DNA of 64,000 nucleotides from the NCBI GenBank assembly GCA_012656075.1, contig JAAKBF010000269.1, positions 124,001-188,000 on the forward strand. Direction: 5' to 3'. Made by a program: the position numbers and the translations under genes. The stretch is from Phytophthora hibernalis (taxonomy: Eukaryota; Oomycota; Peronosporomycetes; Peronosporales; Peronosporaceae). Below, piece after piece: positions 55,060 to 64,000 of the stretch. Within the stretch, counting starts at the first letter, position 1; the number at the start of each line of letters is the position of its first letter. The notes under the pieces were generated by a model. It was given only the letters and a program-made list of their open reading frames with translations, did no database searches and had not been told where the DNA came from.

Positions 55060-55657
55060 ATGTAGGTCGAGTGAGCAAAAGCTACCGTCGCTTTATGATT
55101 TGATATTACGAAATGGATTAAATTGCGGTTTCAAGGAACTGCATTCAGGGTTTACACCCCGAGGCTTAAGTTTCAGGACTAAGTCTGGCCTACCGCTATA
55201 CACTTGGGCGAGAAAGTTTCACCGACTTCGTCACATCTGCACGAGACCATTCTTCGGCGAAGACGGCGGCAGACGCCACGACGCAGACGGAAGCTACCAG
55301 GCGCACGCACATAGCAGATTAGAAGGCCATCGATACGAACAAGAAATGTGCTAAACGGCGGAAGCGTGCCTGTTCAGCAACGGAAGTGACGAGAAGCTCT
55401 CTAACCGATGACAGCAGAGGAAAGAACGGAGGCTACCCCGCTCAGGTGAGCCTCTGAAGACTTTGGATCTTGGTACTCAGCGAGAGCAGAGACACAACTG
55501 GACCCCGGCTGGGGCGAATCGCAAAGGGGACCGACAGGAACCCTGCGCAAGCCCAACATCGCCGACCTGACTTGGCGAATTGTTGTGCTGTTGCGTGGAA
55601 GCCGAACTAACGACGTTTTCTGTGAATTACAACACCACAAAGATTGATTCGAGCAAG

Positions 55658-56020
55658 TTACCTGTTCGTACTCGGCGTGTCCACATTCAAGAATGTCTTC
55701 GGGCACTGAGGCAGACCGTCCTCAGGTGCGGCATCGTGATCATCATCGTCCGCATGCGCATCGCGTTCTGCTGTTGGGTTTCGTTCTACAGGGCGCGGAT
55801 GGACCATGCGCTCCAATTGCAGCGTCAATTCCTCCAATGTGCCCAGTGTATCTGAACAAAACTCCCTGGACTCGGTTTTCTCCTCCATTACTTGATCGCT
55901 TCCTTGGTCTTGGGTATCTTCATCAAACTGGATGCTTCGTTCAACATTCTCTATCACATGCATGGCTGCTGCCGCAACCGAGTTCTCCGATTTCACCAAA
56001 TCCGCCGAGTTGCTCCCCAT
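55658..56020 (-). CDS. satellite unit ORF in the left array, intact
   Basis: 120 codons; one Ala to Val change in the Ser-Ala run relative to the reference copy. Confidence 0.38.
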   Translation of the reverse strand: MGSNSADLVKSENSVAAAAMHVIENVERSIQFDEDTQDQGSDQVMEEKTESREFCSDTLGTLEELTLQLERMVHPRPVERNPTAERDAHADDDDHDAAPEDGLPQCPKTFLNVDTPSTNR

Positions 56021-56675
56021 GGGGATCCCGGCCGTAGCCGAGTTGTAGTCACTCGGCGTGTTCTCTCATTTGACCATATGTAGGTCGAGTGAGCAAAAGC
56101 TACCGTCGCTTTATGATTTGATATTACGAAATGGATTAAATTGCGGTTTCAAGGAACTGCATTCAGGGTTTACACCCCGAGGCTTAAGTTTCAGGACTAA
56201 GTCTGGCCTACCGCTATACACTTGGGCGAGAAAGTTTCACCGACTTCGTCACATCTGCACGAGACCATTCTTCGGCGAAGACGGCGGCAGACGCCACGAC
56301 GCAGACGGAAGCTACCAGGCGCACGCACATAGCAGATTAGAAGGCCATCGATACGAACAAGAAATGTGCTAAACGGCGGAAGCGTGCCTGTTCAGCAACG
56401 GAAGTGACGAGAAGCTCTCTAACCGATGACAGCAGAGGAAAGAACGGAGGCTACCCGCTCAGGTGAGCCTCTGAAGACTTTGGATCTTGGTACTCAGCGA
56501 GAGCAGAGACACAACTGGACCCCGGCTGGGGCGAATCGCAAAGGGGACCGACAGGAACCCTGCGCAAGCCCAACATCGCCGACCTGACTTGGCGAATTGT
56601 TGTGCTGTTGCGTGGAAGCCGAACTAACGACGTTTTCTGTGAATTACAACACCACAAAAGATTGATTCGAGCAAG

Positions 56676-57119
56676 TTACCTGTTCGTACTCGGCGTGTCC
56701 ACATTCAAGAATGTCTTCGGGCACTGAGGCAGACCGTCCTCAGGTGCGGCATCGTGATCATCATCGTCCGCATGCGCATCGCGTTCTGCTGTTGGGTTTC
56801 GTTCTACAGGGCGCGGATGGACCATGCGCTCCAATTGCAGCGTCAATTCCTCCAATGTGCCCAGTGTATCTGAACAAAACTCCCTGGACTCGGTTTTCTC
56901 CTCCATTACTTGATCGCTTCCTTGGTCTTGGGTATCTTCATCAAACTGGATGCTTCGTTCAACATTCTCTATCACATGCATGGCTGCTGCCGCAGCCGAG
57001 TTCTCCGATTTCACCAAATCCACCGAGTCTCTCCCTAATTGGAGCGCATGGTCCATCCGCGCCCTGTAGAACGAAACCCAACAGCAGAACACGATGCTCA
57101 TGCGGACGATGATGATCAC
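56676..57119 (-). CDS. satellite unit ORF fused across the polarity switch
   Basis: 147 codons. The C-terminal 110 are the usual ORF; the N-terminal part (MIIIVRMSIVFCCWVSF) comes from the reversed neighbour unit, a chance fusion made by the junction. Confidence 0.25.
   Translation of the reverse strand: MIIIVRMSIVFCCWVSFYRARMDHALQLGRDSVDLVKSENSAAAAAMHVIENVERSIQFDEDTQDQGSDQVMEEKTESREFCSDTLGTLEELTLQLERMVHPRPVERNPTAERDAHADDDDHDAAPEDGLPQCPKTFLNVDTPSTNR
57029..57036. other. polarity switch point of the satellite
   Basis: Left-hand units end at about 57028 within the GSNSADLV part of the unit ORF, eight bases (CTCTCCCT region) intervene, and the reversed unit starts mid-ORF at AATTGGAGCG. The break points in the two units differ, so it is a rearrangement junction, not a symmetric palindrome. 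Confidence 0.85.
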
Positions 57120-57820
57120 GATGCCGCACCTGAGGACGGTCTGCCTCAGTGCCCGAAGACATTCTTGAATGTGGACACGCCGAGTACGAACAGGTAACTT
57201 GCTCGAATCAATCTTTTGTGGTGTTGTAATTCACAGAAAACGTCGTTAGTTCGGCTTCCACGCAACAGCACAACAATTCGCCAAGTCAGGTCGGCGATGT
57301 TGGGCTTGCGCAGGGTTCCTGTCGGTCCCCTTTGCGATTCTCCCAGCCGGGGTCCAGTTGTGTCTCTGCTCTCGCTGAGTACCAAGATCCAAAGTCTTCA
57401 GAGGCTCACCTGAGCGGGGTAGCCTCCGTTCTTTCCTCTGCTGTCATCGGTTAGAGAGCTTCTCGTCACTTCCGTTGCTGAACAGGCACGCTTCCGCCGT
57501 TTAGCACATTTCTTGTTCGTATCGATGGCCTTCTAATCTGCTATGTGCGTGCGCCTGGTAGCTTCCGTCTGCGTCATGGCGTCTGCCGCCGTCTTCGCCG
57601 AAGAATGGTCTCGTGCAGATGTGACGAAGTCGGTGAAACTTTCTCGCCCAAGTGTATAGCGGTAGGCCAGACTTAGTCCTGAAACTTAAGCCTCGGGGTG
57701 TAAACCCTGAATGCAGTTCCTTGAAACCGCAATTTAATCCATTTCGTAATATCAAATCATAAAGCGACGGTAGCTTTTGCTCACTCGACCTACATATGGT
57801 CAAATGAGAGAACACGCCGA

Positions 57821-58048
57821 GTGACTACAACTCGGCTACGGCCAAGGGATCCCCATGGGGGCAACTCGGCGGATTTGGTGAAATCGGAGAACTCGGCTGC
57901 GGCAGCAGCCATGCATGTGATAGAGAATGTTGAACGAAGCATCCAGTTTGATGAAGATACCCAAGACCAAGGAAGCGATCAAGTAATGGAGGAAAAACCG
58001 AGTCCAGGGAGTTTTGTTCAGATACACTGGGCACATTGGAGGAATTGA
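57821..58048 (+). pseudogene. satellite unit ORF, truncated
   Basis: Frame lost by single-base deletions (for example AAAAACC at about 57994), stopping after 75 codons. The unit at 58831-59058 is truncated in the same place by a different deletion. Confidence 0.4.
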
Positions 58049-59901
58049 CGCTACAATTGGAGCGCATGGTCCATCCGCGCCCTGTGAACGAAACCCAACA
58101 GCAGAACGCGATGCGCATGCGGACGATGATGATCACGATGCCGCACCTGAGGACGGTCTGCCTCAGTGCGACATTCTTGAATGTGGACACGCCGAGTACG
58201 AACAGGTAACTTGCTCGAATCAATCTTTTGTGGTGTTGTAATTCACAGAAAACGTCGTTAGTTCGGCTTCCACGCAACAGCACAACAATTCGCCAAGTCA
58301 GGTCGGCGATGTTGGGCTTGCGCAGGGTTCCTGTCGGTCCCCTTTGCGATTCGCCCCAGCCGGGGTCCAGTTGTGTCTCTGCTCTCGCTGAGTACCAAGA
58401 TCCTAAGTCTTCAGAGGCTCACCTGAGCGGGGTAGCCTCCGTTCTTTCCTCTGCTGTCATCGGTTAGAGAGCTTCTCGTCACTTCCGTTGCTGAACAGGC
58501 ACGCTTCCGCCGTTTAGCACATTTCTTGTTCGTATCGATGGCCTTCTAATCTGCTATGTGCGTGCGCCTGGTAGCTTCCGTCTGCGTCGTGGCGTCTGCC
58601 GCCGTCTTCGCCGAAGAATGGTCTCGTGCAGATGTGACGAAGTCGGTGAAACTCTCGCCCAAGTGTATAGCGGTAGGCCAGACTTAGTCCTGAAACTTAA
58701 GCCTCGGGGTGTAAACCCTGAATGCAGTTCCTTGAAACCGCAATTTAATCCATTTCGTAATATCAAATCATAAAACGACGGTAGCTTTTGCTCACTCGAC
58801 CTACATATGGTCAAATGAGAGAACACGCCAGTGACTACAACTCGGCTACGGCGAAGGATCCCATGGGGGAGCAACTCGGCGGATTTGGTGAAATCGGAGA
58901 ACTCGGCTGCGGCAGCAGCCATGCATGTGATAGAGAATGTTGAACGAAGCATCCAGTTTGATGAAGATACCCAAGACCAAGGAAGCGATCAAGTAATGGA
59001 GGAGAAAACCGAGTCAGGGAGTTTTGTTCAGATACACTGGGCACATTGGAGGAATTGACGCTACAATTGGAGCGCATGGTCCATCCGCGCCCTGTAGAAC
59101 GAAACCCACAGCAGCGCGATGCGCATGCGGACGATGATGATCACGATGCCGCACCTGAGGACGGTCTGCCTCAGTGCCCGAAGACATTCTTGAATGTGGA
59201 CACGCCGAGTACGAACAGGTAACTTGCTCGAATCAATCTTTTGTGGTGTTGTAATTCACAGAAAACGTCGTTAGTTCGGCTTCCACGCAACAGCACAACA
59301 ATTCGCCAAGTCAGGTCGGCGATGTTGGGCTTGCGCAGGGTTCCTGTCGGTCCCCTTTGCGATTCGCCCCAGCCGGGGTCCAGTTGTGTCTCTGCTCTCG
59401 CTGAGTACCAAGATCTAAGTCTTCAGAGGCTCACCTGAGCGGGGTAGCCTCCGTTCTTTCCTCTGCTGTCATCGGTTAGAGAGCTTCTCGTCACTTCCGT
59501 TGCTGAACAGGCACGCTTCCGCCGTTTAGCACATTTCTTGTTCGTATCGATGGCCTTCTAATCTGCTATGTGCGTGCGCCTGGTAGCTTCCGTCTGCGTC
59601 GTTGCGTCTGCCGCCGTCTTCGCCGAAGAATGGTCTCGTGCAGATGTGACGAAGTCGGTGAAACTTTCTCGCCCAAGTGTATAGCGGTAGGCCAGACTTA
59701 GTCCTGAAACTTAAGCCTCGGGGTGTAAACCCTGAATGCAGTTCCTTGAAACCGCAATTTAATCCATTTCGTAATATCAAATCATAAAACGACGGTAGCT
59801 TTTGCTCACTCGACCTACATATGGTCAAATGAGAGAACACGCCGAGTGACTACAACTCGGCTACGGCCAAGGGATCCCCATGGGGGAGCAACTCGGCGGA
59901 T

Positions 59902-60243
59902 TTGGTGAAATCGGAGAACTCGGCTGCGGCAGCAGCCATGCATGTGATAGAGAATGTTGAACGAAGCATCCAGTTTGATGAAGATACCCAAGACCAAGGA
60001 AGCGATCAAGTAATGGAGGAGAAAACCGAGTCCAGGGAGTTTTGTTCAGATACACTGGGCACATTGGAGGAATTGACGCTGCAATTGGAGCGCATGGTCC
60101 ATCCGCGCCCTGTAGAACGAAACCCAACAGCAGAACGCGATGCTCATGCGGACGATGATGATCACGATGCCGCACCTGAGGACGGTCTGCCTCAGTGCCC
60201 GAAGACATTCTTGAATGTGGACACGCCGAGTACGAACAGGTAA
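59902..60243 (+). CDS. satellite unit ORF, copy with shifted start
   Basis: 113 codons; an extra G after the usual ATG (CATGGGGGAGC) moves the normal start out of frame, leaving a shorter frame. Confidence 0.3.
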   Translation: MVKSENSAAAAAMHVIENVERSIQFDEDTQDQGSDQVMEEKTESREFCSDTLGTLEELTLQLERMVHPRPVERNPTAERDAHADDDDHDAAPEDGLPQCPKTFLNVDTPSTNR

Positions 60244-60901
60244 CTTGCTCGAATCAATCTTTTGTGGTGTTGTAATTCACAGAAAACGTCGTTAGTTCGG
60301 CTTCCACGCAACAGCACAACAATTCGCCAAGTCAGGTCGGCGATGTTGGGCTTGCGCAGGGTTCCTGTCGGTCCCCTTTGCGATTCGCCCCAGCCGGGGT
60401 CCAGTTGTGTCTCTGCTCTCGCTGAGTACCAAGATCCAAAGTCTTCAGAGGCTCACCTGAGCGGGGTAGCCTCCGTTCTTTCCTCTGCTGTCATCGGTTA
60501 GAGAGCTTCTCGTCACTTCCGTTGCTGAACAGGCACGCTTCCGCCGTTTAGCACATTTCTTGTTCGTATCGATGGCCTTCTAATCTGCTATGTGCGTGCG
60601 CCTGGTAGCTTCCGTCTGCGTCGTGGCGTCTGCCGCCGTCTTCGCCGAAGAATGGTCTCGTGCAGATGTGACGAAGTCGGTGAAACTTTCTCGCCCAAGT
60701 GTATAGCGGTAGGCCAGACTTAGTCCTGAAACTTAAGCCTCGGGGTGTAAACCCTGAATGCAGTTCCTTGAAACCGCAATTTAATCCATTTCGTAATATC
60801 AAATCATAAAGCGACGGTAGCTTTTGCTCACTCGACCTACATATGGTCAAATGAGAGAACACGCCGAGTGACTACAACTCGGCTACGGCGAAGGGATCCC
60901 C

Positions 60902-61264
60902 ATGGGGAGCAACTCGGCGGATTTGGTGAAATCGGAGAACTCGGCTGCGGCAGCAGCCATGCATGTGATAGAGAATGTTGAACGAAGCATCCAGTTTGAT
61001 GAAGATACCCAAGACCAAGGAAGCGATCAAGTAATGGAGGAGAAAACCGAGTCCAGGGAGTTTTGTTCAGATACACTGGGCACATTGGAGGAATTGACGC
61101 TGCAATTGGAGCGCATGGTCCATCCGCGCCCTGTAGAACGAAACCCAACAGCAGAACGCGATGCTCATGCGGACGATGATGATCACGATGCCGCACCTGA
61201 GGACGGTCTGCCTCAGTGCCCGAAGACATTCTTGAATGTGGACACGCCGAGTACGAACAGGTAA
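60902..61264 (+). CDS. 120-residue acidic ORF of the satellite unit (reference copy)
   Basis: ATG 60902 to TAA 61264. Small, acidic protein with an Ala run (SAAAAAMHVIENVERSIQF), a helical part LGTLEELTLQLERMVHPRP and an Asp-rich part HADDDDHDAAPEDG. No domain, signal or membrane segment recognised. The stop is formed by GTAACT, which could also be an intron donor, with TTCACAG 43 bp on; splicing would only add NRKRR-type residues. It is intact in the homogeneous copies but broken in older ones, so coding status is uncertain. Confidence 0.4.
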   Translation: MGSNSADLVKSENSAAAAAMHVIENVERSIQFDEDTQDQGSDQVMEEKTESREFCSDTLGTLEELTLQLERMVHPRPVERNPTAERDAHADDDDHDAAPEDGLPQCPKTFLNVDTPSTNR

Positions 61265-61922
61265 CTTGCTCGAATCAATCTTTTGTGGTGTTGTAATTCA
61301 CAGAAAACGTCGTTAGTTCGGCTTCCACGCAACAGCACAACAATTCGCCAAGTCAGGTCGGCGATGTTGGGCTTGCGCAGGGTTCCTGTCGGTCCCCTTT
61401 GCGATTCGCCCCAGCCGGGGTCCAGTTGTGTCTCTGCTCTCGCTGAGTACCAAGATCCAAAGTCTTCAGAGGCTCACCTGAGCGGGGTAGCCTCCGTTCT
61501 TTCCTCTGCTGTCATCGGTTAGAGAGCTTCTCGTCACTTCCGTTGCTGAACAGGCACGCTTCCGCCGTTTAGTACATTTCTTGTTCGTATCGATGGCCTT
61601 CTAATCTGCTATGTGCGTGCGCCTGGTAGCTTCCGTCTGCGTCGTGGCGTCTGCCGCCGTCTTCGCCGAAGAATGGTCTCGTGCAGATGTGACGAAGTCG
61701 GTGAAACTTTCTCGCCCAAGTGTATAGCGGTAGGCCAGACTTAGTCCTGAAACTTAAGCCTCGGGGTGTAAACCCTGAATGCAGTTCCTTGAAACCGCAA
61801 TTTAATCCATTTCGTAATATCAAATCATAAAGCGACGGTAGCTTTTGCTCACTCGACCTACATATGGTCAAATGAGAGAACACGCCGAGTGACTACAACT
61901 CGGCTACGGCGAAGGGATCCCC

Positions 61923-62285
61923 ATGGGGAGCAACTCGGCGGATTTGGTGAAATCGGAGAACTCGGCTGCGGCAGCAGCCATGCATGTGATAGAGAATGTT
62001 GAACGAAGCATCCAGTTTGATGAAGATACCCAAGACCAAGGAAGCGATCAAGTAATGGAGGAGAAAACCGAGTCCAGGGAGTTTTGTTCAGATACACTGG
62101 GCACATTGGAGGAATTGACGCTGCAATTGGAGCGCATGGTCCATCCGCGCCCTGTAGAACGAAACCCAACAGCAGAACGCGATGCTCATGCGGACGATGA
62201 TGATCACGATGCCGCACCTGAGGACGGTCTGCCTCAGTGCCCGAAGACATTCTTGAATGTGGACACGCCGAGTACGAACAGGTAA
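61923..62285 (+). CDS. satellite unit ORF, copy
   Basis: Same 120 codons as the copy at 60902, exactly 1021 bp downstream. Confidence 0.4.
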   Translation: MGSNSADLVKSENSAAAAAMHVIENVERSIQFDEDTQDQGSDQVMEEKTESREFCSDTLGTLEELTLQLERMVHPRPVERNPTAERDAHADDDDHDAAPEDGLPQCPKTFLNVDTPSTNR

Positions 62286-62943
62286 CTTGCTCGAATCAAT
62301 CTTTTGTGGTGTTGTAATTCACAGAAAACGTCGTTAGTTCGGCTTCCACGCAACAGCACAACAATTCGCCAAGTCAGGTCGGCGATGTTGGGCTTGCGCA
62401 GGGTTCCTGTCGGTCCCCTTTGCGATTCGCCCCAGCCGGGGTCCAGTTGTGTCTCTGCTCTCGCTGAGTACCAAGATCCAAAGTCTTCAGAGGCTCACCT
62501 GAGCGGGGTAGCCTCCGTTCTTTCCTCTGCTGTCATCGGTTAGAGAGCTTCTCGTCACTTCCGTTGCTGAACAGGCACGCTTCCGCCGTTTAGTACATTT
62601 CTTGTTCGTATCGATGGCCTTCTAATCTGCTATGTGCGTGCGCCTGGTAGCTTCCGTCTGCGTCGTGGCGTCTGCCGCCGTCTTCGCCGAAGAATGGTCT
62701 CGTGCAGATGTGACGAAGTCGGTGAAACTTTCTCGCCCAAGTGTATAGCGGTAGGCCAGACTTAGTCCTGAAACTTAAGCCTCGGGGTGTAAACCCTGAA
62801 TGCAGTTCCTTGAAACCGCAATTTAATCCATTTCGTAATATCAAATCATAAAGCGACGGTAGCTTTTGCTCACTCGACCTACATATGGTCAAATGAGAGA
62901 ACACGCCGAGTGACTACAACTCGGCTACGGCGAAGGGATCCCC

Positions 62944-63306
62944 ATGGGGAGCAACTCGGCGGATTTGGTGAAATCGGAGAACTCGGCTGCGGCAGCAGCC
63001 ATGCATGTGATAGAGAATGTTGAACGAAGCATCCAGTTTGATGAAGATACCCAAGACCAAGGAAGCGATCAAGTAATGGAGGAGAAAACCGAGTCCAGGG
63101 AGTTTTGTTCAGATACACTGGGCACATTGGAGGAATTGACGCTGCAATTGGAGCGCATGGTCCATCCGCGCCCTGTAGAACGAAACCCAACAGCAGAACG
63201 CGATGCTCATGCGGACGATGATGATCACGATGCCGCACCTGAGGACGGTCTGCCTCAGTGCCCGAAGACATTCTTGAATGTGGACACGCCGAGTACGAAC
63301 AGGTAA
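62944..63306 (+). CDS. satellite unit ORF, copy
   Basis: Identical protein again; the next copy begins at 63965 and leaves the window. Confidence 0.4.
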   Translation: MGSNSADLVKSENSAAAAAMHVIENVERSIQFDEDTQDQGSDQVMEEKTESREFCSDTLGTLEELTLQLERMVHPRPVERNPTAERDAHADDDDHDAAPEDGLPQCPKTFLNVDTPSTNR

Positions 63307-64000
63307 CTTGCTCGAATCAATCTTTTGTGGTGTTGTAATTCACAGAAAACGTCGTTAGTTCGGCTTCCACGCAACAGCACAACAATTCGCCAAGTCAGGT
63401 CGGCGATGTTGGGCTTGCGCAGGGTTCCTGTCGGTCCCCTTTGCGATTCGCCCCAGCCGGGGTCCAGTTGTGTCTCTGCTCTCGCTGAGTACCAAGATCC
63501 AAAGTCTTCAGAGGCTCACCTGAGCGGGGTAGCCTCCGTTCTTTCCTCTGCTGTCATCGGTTAGAGAGCTTCTCGTCACTTCCGTTGCTGAACAGGCACG
63601 CTTCCGCCGTTTAGTACATTTCTTGTTCGTATCGATGGCCTTCTAATCTGCTATGTGCGTGCGCCTGGTAGCTTCCGTCTGCGTCGTGGCGTCTGCCGCC
63701 GTCTTCGCCGAAGAATGGTCTCGTGCAGATGTGACGAAGTCGGTGAAACTTTCTCGCCCAAGTGTATAGCGGTAGGCCAGACTTAGTCCTGAAACTTAAG
63801 CCTCGGGGTGTAAACCCTGAATGCAGTTCCTTGAAACCGCAATTTAATCCATTTCGTAATATCAAATCATAAAGCGACGGTAGCTTTTGCTCACTCGACC
63901 TACATATGGTCAAATGAGAGAACACGCCGAGTGACTACAACTCGGCTACGGCGAAGGGATCCCCATGGGGAGCAACTCGGCGGATTTGGTGAAATCGGAG

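Larger units (their letters stand above)
53092..57029. repeat. tandem array of ~1020-bp satellite units, first orientation
   Basis: Equivalent points recur at 53655, 54675, 55693 and 56711 (spacing 1020, 1018, 1018). The left-most unit is partial and internally deleted: CATTCTCT at about 53127 joins directly to TAAGTTTCAGG, skipping about 300 bp. Units differ by scattered one- to few-base indels. Confidence 0.95.
57037..64000. repeat. tandem array of 1021-bp satellite units, reversed orientation
   Basis: The same unit in reverse complement, about seven copies, running off the window. The right-most spacing is exactly 1021 bp (60902, 61923, 62944, 63965). These last copies are almost identical, while the copies at 57.8-59.9 kb near the switch carry many small deletions. 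Confidence 0.96.

Overview
The window looks like a piece of an oomycete genome, most likely Phytophthora or a close relative. The reasons are short GT-AG introns (62-82 bp) in compact, GC-rich genes, a flagellar axoneme gene (DRC9-like), an unusual ankyrin-FN3-C2-TBC fusion, a full-size PDR-type ABCG transporter relic, and large Ty3/gypsy chromodomain elements. Species assignment is an inference; no marker gene is present.

Layout. 1-12088: a large Ty3/gypsy element (element A, + strand) whose left LTR is cut by the window edge. It carries gag, protease, RT, two RNase H domains, integrase and a chromodomain, and a separate intron-containing coiled-coil gene on the opposite strand between pol and the 3' LTR. 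12089-14919: 5' LTR, gag and linker of a second gypsy element (element B, - strand), apparently interrupted by element A. 14936-16874: a PIF1/Helitron-like helicase scrap, an orphan reading frame and plain intergenic DNA. 16875-31894: a host gene island with eight recognisable or partly recognisable genes (Rab-GAP fusion, ISN1-type IMP 5'-nucleotidase, DRC9, a LON-like membrane protein, DUF676 lipase, FYVE protein, mitochondrial 2,4-dienoyl-CoA reductase divergent from OXA1) and a VTT/TVP38 protein. 32180-36914: a decayed ABCG transporter. 37055-38299: a FRAG1/DRAM/Sfk1-like membrane gene. 38300-42013: AT-rich intergenic DNA, a perfect 54-bp hairpin and scraps of retroelement and unidentified coding sequence. 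42014-49919: a third gypsy chromodomain element (element C, - strand), again with an open reading frame on the antisense strand beside its 3' LTR. 49920-53091: relics, an LTR piece, a TA-flanked MITE and a BED-finger (hAT-like) fragment. 53092-64000: two head-to-head arrays of a 1021-bp tandem repeat that reverses polarity near 57030 and runs off the right edge.

How it fits together. The host island holds ordinary housekeeping genes (lipid oxidation, mitochondrial membrane insertion, purine salvage, membrane traffic, flagella) with no operon-like logic; only DECR and OXA1 share a short divergent promoter, and both products appear mitochondrial. The island is flanked by repeat-rich DNA. The two features I find most worth pursuing are the antisense genes next to the 3' LTRs of two different gypsy elements, one with a spliceosomal intron, and the inverted-polarity satellite arrays. 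Several otherwise intact host genes are each broken by a single missing base, mostly in short C/G runs; I read these as probable assembly errors rather than true pseudogenes.
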